Source: Candidatus Scalindua japonica (GTDB lineage: Bacteria > Planctomycetota > Brocadiia > Brocadiales > Scalinduaceae). From it: 34,707 nucleotides of DNA. The notes under the pieces are model-generated. The model worked only from the letters and a program-made list of their open reading frames with translations, was not told the DNA's origin and made no database searches. Below, in pieces: positions 26,732-34,707 of this stretch. Every line of letters begins with the position of its first letter. Position 1 is the stretch's first letter. The stretch lies in contig NZ_BAOS01000036.1 in the NCBI RefSeq assembly GCF_002443295.1, positions 1 to 34,707 of the forward strand, read 5' to 3'. A program made the translations under genes and the position numbers.

Positions 26732-26989
26732 TCAGGATTGCTCGATAGTAAAACTATGGCCGGGTTTAATGGCAAACGAACTCCATCGATACTTTTTATT
26801 TTTATCCAGTTGGATAGATTGGGATTCGAGTCTTTTTGACGTTTGAAGTGGATCTGAACTCAAATGAATTATATAACCTATACCTTTGTAAGCAGGTTTA
26901 CTTCCCCAATTGAGAATCTTATTCAATCGCGCTACCGGATTATCAAGAATCGCAAAGTAATCTAACTCAATATCGAGTAGTGATGACAA
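26732..26989 (-). CDS. Small ORF after the HUH gene, possibly its frameshifted C-terminus
   Basis: 85 residues from a TTG, with no clear ribosome binding site. The frame is open back to a TGA only a few codons before the end of the HUH gene; read upstream it continues INGNNREAELSSLLDIELDYF. Adding one base near the HUH stop (GGATAAATGG, about 27009) would fuse the two: ...NYFIETVG-INGNN.... It may therefore be the C-terminal part of that protein. No domain is recognised. Coding-like composition but not proven. Confidence 0.4.
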   Translation of the reverse strand: MSSLLDIELDYFAILDNPVARLNKILNWGSKPAYKGIGYIIHLSSDPLQTSKRLESQSIQLDKNKKYRWSSFAIKPGHSFTIEQS

Positions 26990-27012
26990 TTCTGCTTCCC
27001 TATTGTTTCCAT

Positions 27013-27645
27013 TTATCCTACTGTCTCAATAAAATAATTTCTTATGAAAATATTTTCGGTATTTTTCTGATACTCCAGAAATACTTTTAGTATTTCTATT
27101 TCTGAATTTATGATAATTTTATTTACAATTTCATCTGCCGTGTAATCCGGCGGGGAATCTATGTGGATATGAAGATGATCTTCCCCCATGAAAAGTAAAT
27201 TAATTTTTCCATGAAAAAAATCACCGATGGAATTGAAAATTTCTGAAAATTTAACAAAATGGTCTTCAGTATTTGAAAATAGTTTTTCTCTTTTTGGTGT
27301 TATTATACACAAATGGTAATTTAATTCACAAAATATCATGTCCGGATCAAATTCCCATTGTTGTAATGCATATGCACGAAACCATTTGGTTCTGTCTGGT
27401 ATTTCTTTTTGAGGTCTGTTTAACTCCTTTTGTGATATTTCCCTTTTTGCTTCTTTTGTTCCAACAAAAGTCAAATTTGGTCTGAAAGCCTCACACTCGA
27501 AAATCTCATTTCCCTTTTGGGCGGCTCTTGTTAGTTCGCATAATATGCTCTCATTGAAACCATAATCTTTGCATAAATTACATGTTAATGAAGTTGTCTG
27601 ATTATGGCCTTTGAAACATTTGTTACATTTATTCTCAAATTTCAT
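27013..27645 (-). CDS. Zinc-finger plus HUH (IS200/IS605 TnpA-like) protein
   Basis: 210 residues. The N-terminus has CNKC...CNLC, a zinc ribbon. The rest matches the Y1 transposase fold: YHLCIITPKREKLF, then the HUH motif DHLHIHIDSPPDYTADEIVN, and at the end FIRNYFIETVG, which corresponds to the WxRGYFVxTVG box of TnpA. In TnpA the helix with the nucleophilic Tyr follows directly; here the frame stops there, so the catalytic Tyr is missing unless a shift into the next ORF restores the protein. It may be a domesticated HUH protein or a broken transposase. Single-stranded DNA binding or nicking is the family function. Confidence 0.75.
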   Translation of the reverse strand: MKFENKCNKCFKGHNQTTSLTCNLCKDYGFNESILCELTRAAQKGNEIFECEAFRPNLTFVGTKEAKREISQKELNRPQKEIPDRTKWFRAYALQQWEFDPDMIFCELNYHLCIITPKREKLFSNTEDHFVKFSEIFNSIGDFFHGKINLLFMGEDHLHIHIDSPPDYTADEIVNKIIINSEIEILKVFLEYQKNTENIFIRNYFIETVG

Positions 27646-27713
27646 TTTATATATTTTAAAGCTTCAAAAACAAAAATATATTGTTTCCTGAACTTCCTGT
27701 TTCCCTTATCAGG

Positions 27714-28151
27714 TTATTCATCTTCCCAACTTGGATATTGATCAGGGTTCTCACCTTCCGACTCGATCACCCTTGGATAAGTGATGCCTTTCACAAGATA
27801 CTTTTTCTTCCTCCCTTTTTTGATTTTAAACATCCATGAGTCACCAAAATCAAAATGGTAATAGAGTTTCAATCCCGTTAGCGGATACACTTCATTTAAC
27901 ATTGTGTCTAATCCCTTTCTTTCCTCAAAACCATTTTCATCTTCATTTCCAAAAACTCGCTCTCTTTTACGCCAACTCTTTCCGACAAAAAACTCGAAAA
28001 GGTGATCGTTGTCAAACCCGATTATCTTTTGAATGTATAGATGAAGATCATACAAATCTGTTTCTTCTGATAGTTCTATCACTCTCTTCCATGTGCTTTT
28101 AGCATTCATTCCTGACTCAAGTTCTACCGTTAGTGTATATATTTCTCTCAT
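27714..28151 (-). CDS. Plasmid pRiA4b ORF-3-family protein
   Basis: 145 residues matching the plasmid pRiA4b ORF-3-like (MM3350-like) family: YTLTVELESG...WKRVIELSEETDLYDLHLYIQKIIGFDNDHLFEF, then YYHFDFGDSWMFKI and an acidic end. The family is common on plasmids and in defence or mobile islands, and its biochemical role is not established. It lies 69 bases upstream of the HUH gene on the same strand. It supports the view that this part of the cluster is accessory DNA. Confidence 0.82.
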   Translation of the reverse strand: MREIYTLTVELESGMNAKSTWKRVIELSEETDLYDLHLYIQKIIGFDNDHLFEFFVGKSWRKRERVFGNEDENGFEERKGLDTMLNEVYPLTGLKLYYHFDFGDSWMFKIKKGRKKKYLVKGITYPRVIESEGENPDQYPSWEDE

Positions 28152-28254
28152 CTCTCGCTCTTATTAATTCCGGTTAATAGAAACTATTATTTGTTCCGAA
28201 TACGGTCCTTATTTACCAAGTACGTGTGTTTGTTGCTCCTTTTTCATTGAACTG

Positions 28255-28521
28255 TTAGCATTTTTTTACAGTTTGTTGGTCCGCGTTTAATTGTGAGAAA
28301 GCCCTCCCTTTTGCAATAGGTGTTTCAGGCAAGGAGGAATAAGGCTCTTCCCAATCTCCCCTATAAACATTCTTATCAGTAGGTTTAACACCCGTATATT
28401 TTAAAATTGTTCGTATTCTTTCCTGTCCATCTACAACTTCATAGATATAGGGATTAGAGTCATCATTTTCTTTCAAGTATTTTTTTATAGTATTCGTTAG
28501 TGTCTCCAATTGGATATCCAC
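28255..28521 (-). pseudogene. Fragment of a DUF262/GmrSD-type protein
   Basis: 88 residues from a GTG, containing IYEVVDGQERIRTILKYTG, the DGQxR nucleotide-binding motif of the DUF262/GmrS domain, and GRAFSQLNADQQTVKK, which corresponds to the following conserved GkrFsdL stretch. Full DUF262 domains are much longer and have an N-terminal QRxYxW motif; it is not in this frame. The fragment is truncated at both ends, so it is a remnant of a type IV restriction-like gene. Another frame just upstream (28540-28580) shows WKIDWETLVNSGYPIGD, which may be further debris. Confidence 0.6.
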
Positions 28522-28652
28522 TATTAACTAATGTTTCCCAGTCAATTTTCCAAAGGTAGAACTTTGGAATTCAAGCCCCAGAAATATTGTGTCTATTAAA
28601 AGTTTTTCTGGGCAAGCTTCCAACGGAAATCAAGATTTTACGAGCCACATAG

Positions 28653-28677
28653 ATACCCGATAAAGGAATTCGGGTAT
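28653..28677. repeat. Short perfect palindrome
   Basis: ATACCCGA (28653-28660) and TCGGGTAT (28670-28677) are inverted around nine bases. It sits in the spacer between the 610-residue gene and the DUF262 fragment. The sequence style resembles short palindromic intergenic units of the kind mobilised by REP-associated tyrosine transposases; an HUH gene lies 1 kb away. No strong T run, so not an evident terminator. The rest of 28522-28778 holds nothing else I can name. Confidence 0.4.
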
Positions 28678-28778
28678 GACAAACGCGGTATATGCAAAAA
28701 CCTAACCGGATGACGCTGGAATACCGTAATGATTATTTATATAAATTTACTGCAATTTTCAAGTAAAATTTCAACAAT

Positions 28779-30611
28779 CTAAGGCGTAGAAATTCCATAA
28801 CCCATCTTCCTCAGCTTCTTCCGAAATGCAGTCTCCTTTGACGAAGGTACCACAATATACCCACCTTCAGCAGATATACAGAGATTTTTCAGACGGCTGT
28901 CGTTGGCAAATGTCAATGCGGCTACCGGATCAGACACCTTTATAAGACGCGCGGGGCCTTCATCGCTGAACAGATTGTTTCGTCTTATCATATCTTCAAA
29001 AAATGATAATACTGTATCAGGTAAATCCTGGTCATTTTTAGAAAGAAGAAATTCTTTTATTTCTTCAATTGACTTTCCTTTTTCATATGCAATCAGTATT
29101 TTGTCAGGATCCAGTTTCCATACCTTATCCGAAATTTTGTTCGCTATTGTTTCCAGTAAAATAGCTTCTGAATGTGGAAATGGCGCTTTTGTTTCTGTGA
29201 TCTCTCGGTTGGGCAATACCTTCAATACTTGCCGTCTCTCTATTGGTGCAGCTTTGTAACTCTCTGCCAGCCCGAGACACCACGATCCCAGAGGATTGAT
29301 GCGAAAGTATTGCAGGCCATCGTAACGGCTGAGAAAATAAAGTTCGTCAGCTCCCCAAAGACCTCTGTAGTCATCTCTCGCCATTGAAGGCGGGATATAT
29401 GCCACGTCAATAATTCCCATAGTTGCCGCATATTCAAAAAGGAAGGCAAGGGTGAAGCGACCCTGCAAAATCTCCCAGGTATGTGAACCATCATATCCGA
29501 GAGAGCCATAACGAGGTTCACATATGTACAGGTTCCACTCATTTCGAGTCACTATAAAATTATAGTCTAAGGCTCTGATTGACTTAAAGAGGGTTTCGAC
29601 CGAGATCCATTTACCTACCGGACATGAGGCAAGAGTATAGGCAATGCACCTTCTTCTTTCTGCCACAGCGCTTAAACCGCGTTTTCCCTTGCCTTTCTGT
29701 CCTTTAATAGCATCAACTCTATTGAATTCATCTATAATTGTCGTACCGAGCCATTTGTTCCAAAGTGTCCGAATGGTCTCATGAGTTGGAGTGTTTAAGG
29801 CTTTTTGTCCCTGCTTTGTCAACTTTAACTTACTGCCTGACAATTCTGCCAGTTTAGCGCTTTGAACAATCAACGGCCATGCAAATGCCTTTATATGTCC
29901 TATTGCTGAATTGTCGCTATCTTTGTCAAATATATAAAAATCTCCATGCTCCAGGATAGACGCAATAGTTCGTGCTCCGGCTTCAGTCGGTCTCTTTGTT
30001 TTATCACTGACACCGATCTTTCCGGAATCTATAATACGTAATACTGAAATCACATCCTGCAGCGCCAAATTCTGTGTCTCAGCTTTTACAATTGGGATTT
30101 CACTGGAGACCTCTTTACGCTCATTACTTTTATAATCGTAACCGTAAGATCTCTGTATGAAGGTGTCTGGAACGTCACCCTCCACTTCAATTGTATACGA
30201 ACCAGGTTTCGGAACAAAATCTTTCAGGCGTACTTTCAGGTCTTCAGGCATTGTGCCATTAATGATAAGTAGATTTATTAAGGAAGGCTTACGTTCTCCA
30301 TATTCACTCAAATAGCCGGTGTAAGGCACACTCCCATACTTAGCCATAAACCTGGAGGTGTCAAATTGATTATCACATGAGTGGACAATCTCGGAAACGG
30401 CAGTTTGAGCAAGATTATCCAGGCGTGTCCAGATACTATGAAGCCCATCTCCCTTTATCGAATTACAAATAGATGTTACCATGTCCAATTTTCGGGTAGG
30501 CGGTTTAGGAGTAAGCAATTTGCAGATATTTTTTACTACCGGAGCGGTGTATCCATCCATTAGCGCCTCTTCCACTGTTTCATAAAATTCCAGTGAATTA
30601 TAACGTGACAT
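28779..30611 (-). CDS. Helicase-associated XPB-partner protein (610 aa)
   Basis: A 610-residue protein that overlaps the end of the XPB helicase gene by 14 bases, so the two are translationally coupled. The N-terminus has the pattern VVKNICKLLTPKPPTRKLDMVTSI, as in helicase-associated XPB/Ssl2 N-terminal-like proteins. Middle parts look like winged-helix modules (GQKALNTPTHETIRTLWNKW). The C-terminus, about 510-610 (LPDTVLSFFEDMIRR ... LIKVSDPVAALTFANDSRL, then GGYIVVPSSKETAFRKKLRK), matches the end of the PF13625-type module seen in the helicase and the 743-residue protein. In mycobacteria an XPB gene sits beside one such partner. The role is probably to load or regulate the helicase. Confidence 0.8.
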   Translation of the reverse strand: MSRYNSLEFYETVEEALMDGYTAPVVKNICKLLTPKPPTRKLDMVTSICNSIKGDGLHSIWTRLDNLAQTAVSEIVHSCDNQFDTSRFMAKYGSVPYTGYLSEYGERKPSLINLLIINGTMPEDLKVRLKDFVPKPGSYTIEVEGDVPDTFIQRSYGYDYKSNERKEVSSEIPIVKAETQNLALQDVISVLRIIDSGKIGVSDKTKRPTEAGARTIASILEHGDFYIFDKDSDNSAIGHIKAFAWPLIVQSAKLAELSGSKLKLTKQGQKALNTPTHETIRTLWNKWLGTTIIDEFNRVDAIKGQKGKGKRGLSAVAERRRCIAYTLASCPVGKWISVETLFKSIRALDYNFIVTRNEWNLYICEPRYGSLGYDGSHTWEILQGRFTLAFLFEYAATMGIIDVAYIPPSMARDDYRGLWGADELYFLSRYDGLQYFRINPLGSWCLGLAESYKAAPIERRQVLKVLPNREITETKAPFPHSEAILLETIANKISDKVWKLDPDKILIAYEKGKSIEEIKEFLLSKNDQDLPDTVLSFFEDMIRRNNLFSDEGPARLIKVSDPVAALTFANDSRLKNLCISAEGGYIVVPSSKETAFRKKLRKMGYGISTP

Positions 30612-32328
30612 CTTTTATATCTCCTTTTTGTTTCGCGTAATTTTTCTTAAGGATATCCTCGTAATCATGTATCTCGTATTGATAACCCTGTTCCGTAAGG
30701 AACAACTGGCGTTTTACGGCAAAATCCTGGTCCCTGGTATCGCGTGTTATGAGGGAATAAAAGTGTGCCCTGTTTTCCCCCTGCTTTGGCCTTAGTATGC
30801 GTCCGAGGCGCTGGGCCTCTTCCTGGCGGGAGCCAAACGTGCCCGAAACCTGTATGGCCACGTTTGCATCGGGAAGGTTTATGGCAAAATTAGCGACCTT
30901 GGACACAATAAGGACCTTTAAGGTCCCACTCTTAAACTCTCCGTATAATTTCTCTCGTTCCAGATTTGAAGTTTTTCCAGTTATTATGGGAGCATCCAGC
31001 TCGGTGGAAATCCTTTTGAGTTGTGAAATATACTGGCCTATAACCAGGACGTTGTCACTATCGTGTTTTTTTAACAATTGTTTGATAATATCATTTTTCA
31101 GGGGATTTTCTGAAGAAATTCTGAACTTTTCCCGTAACTCAGCTACGGCATATTCCATTCTTAACTCCTCTGCCAACGGGATGCGTATTTCAGTACAAAC
31201 TGCCTCTGCAATCCATCCCTGTTTTTCGAGGACTTTCCATGGAACATCATATTTCTTTGGTCCTATTAAGCTGAAAACGTCATCTTCCAACCCGTCCTCC
31301 CTGACTAATGTTGCTGTGAGACCCAGTCGCCTCTTGGACTGTATTTCGGCCGTAGTCCGGAATACAGGGGCAGGTAATAGATGTACTTCATCGTATATTA
31401 TCAAACCCCAGTTCTGTTTATTGAATAGTTCAAGATGGGGAAAACCCTCTTCCTGTTTTTTACGAAATGTCATGATTTGATATGTAGTTATTGTGATCGG
31501 TTTGATCTCTTTTTTTTCACCGCTATACTCCCCTATGTCATCCGCACACAGGCTTGTCTTATCGATAATTTCGTCCCTCCACTGCCTTAGCGCCGTAATA
31601 TTTGTCGCTAGTATCAAGGTCTGGTACTGATATTTTTCCATGACGGCAATGCCCAGAATAGTTTTGCCTGCTCCACACGGAAGCACAAGCACCCCGTTCC
31701 CTCCTGTTGCTTCTCCTCCTGCGTAAAATACATCAATCGCCTCGCGCTGATATTCCCTCATTGTGAAAGGAAGATTACTCGCAAGCAGGTCTTCCCTCAG
31801 GGTAAAGGTGATTGCCTCACCGTCATCATAACCAGCAACATCCTCAACGGGAAAACCGATTTTTATTAAAACCTGTTTTATATGGCCCCTGTTTAATGGA
31901 GCAATGGTGAATTCGAGTTGATTCAACTGCTGTTTGATCAATGGTATAACATGCTTATTGTGGGTTATTTCTGTAATCAGATACTGGTCTTGCGAGGTGA
32001 TAAGGAATTGTCCATCCCGTTTAATTAACTTCAGTTTGCCGTAACGGCTGATATTGTCTTTGACGTCTTCAACTATGTTCTGGGGAACGTCGTATTTACT
32101 ATATTTATTAAATATCTCTAAAATAGTGTCATTGGTAACACCTGATGACGCGGCGTTCCAGAGCGAAAGAGGCGTTATGCGGTATGTATGTATATGTTCC
32201 GGGCTCTTTTCAAGTTCGGCAAACCGTACTAGTTCATCACGGGCATCTTCATACCTCTGGTGGTCAACTTCCAGGAGAATAGTCTTATCGCTCTGGACAA
32301 TCATCGGGTTTTCAGGATTGTAGTTCAT
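30598..32328 (-). CDS. XPB/Ssl2 (ERCC3)-type DNA helicase
   Basis: A superfamily 2 3'-5' helicase of the XPB type, 576 residues. Residues 8-115 are the PF13625-type helicase-associated domain (IVQSDKTILLEV... ITPLSLWNAASSG ... YDVPQNIVEDV). The core follows: LPCGAGKT (Walker A, 216-223), DEVH (313-316), GLTATL, the XPB-specific RED motif (343-345), then the second RecA lobe with QRLGRILRPK. Residues 120-190 hold the damage-recognition-like region. It contains all motor motifs, so it should be active. Bacterial XPB proteins unwind or translocate on damaged DNA. It lies 66 bases downstream of the 743-residue gene. Confidence 0.93.
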   Translation of the reverse strand: MNYNPENPMIVQSDKTILLEVDHQRYEDARDELVRFAELEKSPEHIHTYRITPLSLWNAASSGVTNDTILEIFNKYSKYDVPQNIVEDVKDNISRYGKLKLIKRDGQFLITSQDQYLITEITHNKHVIPLIKQQLNQLEFTIAPLNRGHIKQVLIKIGFPVEDVAGYDDGEAITFTLREDLLASNLPFTMREYQREAIDVFYAGGEATGGNGVLVLPCGAGKTILGIAVMEKYQYQTLILATNITALRQWRDEIIDKTSLCADDIGEYSGEKKEIKPITITTYQIMTFRKKQEEGFPHLELFNKQNWGLIIYDEVHLLPAPVFRTTAEIQSKRRLGLTATLVREDGLEDDVFSLIGPKKYDVPWKVLEKQGWIAEAVCTEIRIPLAEELRMEYAVAELREKFRISSENPLKNDIIKQLLKKHDSDNVLVIGQYISQLKRISTELDAPIITGKTSNLEREKLYGEFKSGTLKVLIVSKVANFAINLPDANVAIQVSGTFGSRQEEAQRLGRILRPKQGENRAHFYSLITRDTRDQDFAVKRQLFLTEQGYQYEIHDYEDILKKNYAKQKGDIKDVTL

Positions 32329-32394
32329 ATCTGTTTTCTTGGATATCTTTGGGGCCCTGCGTAAGAATTAGTAATTTAACTGGCGGCTTTGAGA

Positions 32395-34707
32395 CTAAAA
32401 ATAATCATCCTCTTCATAACTGTCAAATCTTTGTACAGATTCCGGTTCCATCTCTTTCACCTTCGGCAAGTGTCCTTTTTTTCTGAGTTCACGCAATACT
32501 TCTTTGATGCCGGCATCCGATTTTAGAACCAGTACTGGCAGCTCATTTGAGTCGGCGATATGTTTCTGAACCGATTTTATGTTCTTAATATCCTCTAATA
32601 AAATACGGTCTTTGACCATTATATATCCACCGCATGTTCCAACTGTCAGAAGATCCTCTTTCTCCTTTAATTGTTTGAAAAGATAGGCGATATTCTGCGG
32701 CAGTTCCTTCCCTGTGTGGTCTGTTAAAAACGTTTTGATCTTTGCAAGATCCAGTTCAAAATTTGTAACACCCTTAATCAGACTTTTAGATGATAATTCA
32801 AAGATAATCGTATGGTCAATCTTTTTAAATTCAGTAAATTTTCCCAATTCAGACAGTATATCTAGTTGTGTTCCCGGCATACATAAAATCTCGCCATTCG
32901 GTTGCAATATTATTTTCTTTTCAGTATGGACCTTCGTCTGCTTTACGTCCATGACTTGATCTGTAGCAAGGGCAATAGCTGTTTTCGACAGTTTGAAGTG
33001 GGTAATACTCTTTTCACCTTGCACGATATCTACAAACCCAAGGAAATACATTGTTTTGATGATAGATACGTACATGCCATCTAAATCGTTATAATCAGAT
33101 TTTGATTGGATGAGATAATGTTCTTCCTGAATATGATCAAGGCTGTCATGAATATTATCTATTTTTGTAAAGTTGTAGTCTGCATACAACAACTCCCTGA
33201 ATTTATCCGTCTTCAGCCACTGGTGAGGCATGTCTTTCATGCATCGATACAGTAACCCTTTGAAATCACAATTGAGAGGAATAGCATAATAGTCTAACAC
33301 TCTGTTTGGTGATTTATATAATTCGTTCCAGTCAGTTGAGATTAAAAAGAAATTCTCGATTTCCTTCCTGAAATCCATGACAGACAATTTCCCGAACAAT
33401 AAATTTTTGCCTTTTTGTGTAAGAACAAAACACTTCCTTCCCCTGTTTGTAATGTATTCTTTCAATAAGAGAAATATTGATATACAGTCAATTTGTTCAA
33501 TATGATTAATACCTAGAATTCTGGCACATTTTTTAATTGCAGCCTTGGGAATCAGGCTTTTCTGGGTTGGTTTGACATGTGAAAAAACTAAAAAGATTAC
33601 GATATTTCTTGTCAGCATTTGAAGCAAAGAGTCTGTCGATTTCCCATTCATACTATTCGGTATATCGGAGATCATTTCAGCCATGATTTTCTGCTTAGCA
33701 GCCTCTGCCTTTGCGAGATATTCACGGGCCAGGAGAGGAAAAATTTCTTTGGGAATCAGTACATTGTTACTGTATTGGTGGTTCTTAAATACCAGTGCAC
33801 CCATATGAAACAGTTTTTGCAACTCTGTATACTTATCACCTTGTTGTCGGGCCTGAAAATGATAGAAATGGTTATTGAAAATAGTATTGATTGACGTATC
33901 CCATGCATGTACATTGTAGTTCGTAAATTGGTCTAACAGGACTTCTAACTCTACCTCATTTCCGCGCTGGAGTACGAATAAAATGATCTCTTTCTGCTTT
34001 GCTGTTAAAGTACTCTTTATTTCCTCTCCCCTTGATATGAGAAAGTTATAAAGAAAAGCCATATTGGAAGCCTTTGAGAGAGAAACATCAAACTTGCCAT
34101 TGAAATTTTCGTTTAAGTAATCTGTAATCTGTTTTACTTTTTCCACACCCATTGTCCTGAGCACATATAACACACTCTCTTTATCCCGGTTGTTTGAAAA
34201 AAGTAGATAGCGGTATTCATAAGGGAGTATAACTTTTTTCGGCTTCTCCAAATCCCAAATAATAAAGACCAGTCCAAAGAGGCATAATCCCTTTACCAGT
34301 TTTTCGGTAAACCCCGCACTCTTGATCTCTTCCCAACTGACTTCTTTTTTTGTTTTGCCACAGAGAAAAGAGAGAAAATGTTTCTCTGCCTTTGTTAAAT
34401 CAGCACTAATAGATTTAAACACCTCTACATTTGTCAATGTACGATAAACATATTGGACATTTGTTAATGTGTTTTTTGTGCCGGGGTTCTTATATTGTGA
34501 GAATCTTTTGATATTGTTCTTTATCCGGATAATATAATCATCCGATTGGACACTAAGGATATCCATTAATAGTCCGCTATCATAGCCTTTATCACTATTA
34601 TGATTAAACAACATTTTCTGACACATGAGTGCTTTTTTCGGTAATTTGTTAAAGAATATAAGTACGGAGGACTTACAAATAATATCGATTACTTGTCCCT
34701 TGTTGGA
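32395..34707 (-). CDS. Helicase-associated XPB-partner protein, 5' end beyond the window
   Basis: The first ATG in the frame is at 34626 (743 residues), but no ribosome binding site precedes it and the frame stays open to the window edge with coding-like sequence (VIDIICKSSVLIFFNKLPKK), so the gene probably starts outside. The long N-terminal and middle parts look like winged-helix repeats (SADLTKAEKHFLSFLCG). Residues about 595-690 (IILQPNGEILCMPGTQLDIL ... IIFELSSKSLIKGVTNFELD ... LPQNIAYLFKQL) are a clear PF13625-type helicase-associated domain, ending GGYIMVKDRILLEDI, VLVLKSDAGIKEVLRELRKK and an acidic tail (SYEEDDYF). It is the first gene of the transcript that continues with the XPB helicase. 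Confidence 0.78.
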   Translation of the reverse strand, partial: SNKGQVIDIICKSSVLIFFNKLPKKALMCQKMLFNHNSDKGYDSGLLMDILSVQSDDYIIRIKNNIKRFSQYKNPGTKNTLTNVQYVYRTLTNVEVFKSISADLTKAEKHFLSFLCGKTKKEVSWEEIKSAGFTEKLVKGLCLFGLVFIIWDLEKPKKVILPYEYRYLLFSNNRDKESVLYVLRTMGVEKVKQITDYLNENFNGKFDVSLSKASNMAFLYNFLISRGEEIKSTLTAKQKEIILFVLQRGNEVELEVLLDQFTNYNVHAWDTSINTIFNNHFYHFQARQQGDKYTELQKLFHMGALVFKNHQYSNNVLIPKEIFPLLAREYLAKAEAAKQKIMAEMISDIPNSMNGKSTDSLLQMLTRNIVIFLVFSHVKPTQKSLIPKAAIKKCARILGINHIEQIDCISIFLLLKEYITNRGRKCFVLTQKGKNLLFGKLSVMDFRKEIENFFLISTDWNELYKSPNRVLDYYAIPLNCDFKGLLYRCMKDMPHQWLKTDKFRELLYADYNFTKIDNIHDSLDHIQEEHYLIQSKSDYNDLDGMYVSIIKTMYFLGFVDIVQGEKSITHFKLSKTAIALATDQVMDVKQTKVHTEKKIILQPNGEILCMPGTQLDILSELGKFTEFKKIDHTIIFELSSKSLIKGVTNFELDLAKIKTFLTDHTGKELPQNIAYLFKQLKEKEDLLTVGTCGGYIMVKDRILLEDIKNIKSVQKHIADSNELPVLVLKSDAGIKEVLRELRKKGHLPKVKEMEPESVQRFDSYEEDDYF

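Noticed and set aside
30797-31480. 227-codon plus-strand ORF
   Set aside because: Antisense to conserved XPB helicase motifs; no independent signal.
1-34707. CRISPR arrays, tRNA or rRNA genes
   Set aside because: No regularly spaced repeats, cloverleaf-like sequence or rRNA motifs were seen.

Overview
The window is AT-rich bacterial chromosomal DNA. Two octaheme cytochromes of the hydroxylamine-oxidoreductase (HAO) family, an RpoD with a long lysine-rich insert, an NtrC-type regulator and several exported small metal-binding proteins suggest an anammox planctomycete of the Brocadiales, perhaps Candidatus Scalindua. That assignment is an inference from gene content; there is no rRNA or other marker in the window.

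Left part (0.4-5.8 kb, minus strand): a TonB-dependent copper uptake locus. From upstream to downstream it holds an exported Cys-rich protein, an OprC/NosA-type copper receptor, ExbB, ExbD and TonB. A strong RNA hairpin sits in the exbB leader. Both the receptor and TonB carry apparent one-base frameshifts. Next (6.3-10.8 kb, plus strand) is a tight three-gene operon: a fusion of a D-Ala-D-Ala-ligase-like ATP-grasp domain with an M20-peptidase-like domain that lacks metal ligands, a gamma-glutamyltranspeptidase without a signal peptide, and an N-formylglutamate amidohydrolase-like protein. It looks like an uncharacterised pathway for making or trimming an amino-acid amide.

Middle (11-20.6 kb): an exported coiled-coil protein, the Mg2+ channel MgtE, a monoheme DUF3365 protein, the sigma factor RpoD, a decayed endonuclease/exonuclease/phosphatase gene, an exported HMA (copper/heavy-metal) protein with a decayed HMA copy nearby, two small hypotheticals, and a sigma-54 activator. 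The activator's receiver domain has Glu at the phospho-acceptor position, and its first 27 codons are joined to the rest only through a -1 shift at an A7 slippery run.

Nitrogen/redox part (20.9-25.5 kb): two separately transcribed HAO-like octaheme cytochromes. One has a C-terminal tail with four CxxC pairs, the other an atypical CX4CH heme site. A polytopic membrane protein of unknown family is divergent from the second.

Right part (25.5 kb to the edge, minus strand): a cluster around an XPB/Ssl2-type helicase. Three other proteins (743+, 610 and 412 residues) end in the same kind of helicase-associated module as the XPB partner proteins. Between the 610- and 412-residue genes are small accessory genes: a GmrSD/DUF262 fragment, a pRiA4b ORF-3-like protein, a zinc-finger HUH (IS200-like) protein and a short ORF. 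This is the best candidate for a poorly described multi-gene DNA repair or defence system. The leftmost gene of the transcript runs off the right edge.

No tRNA, rRNA, CRISPR array or complete insertion sequence was seen.
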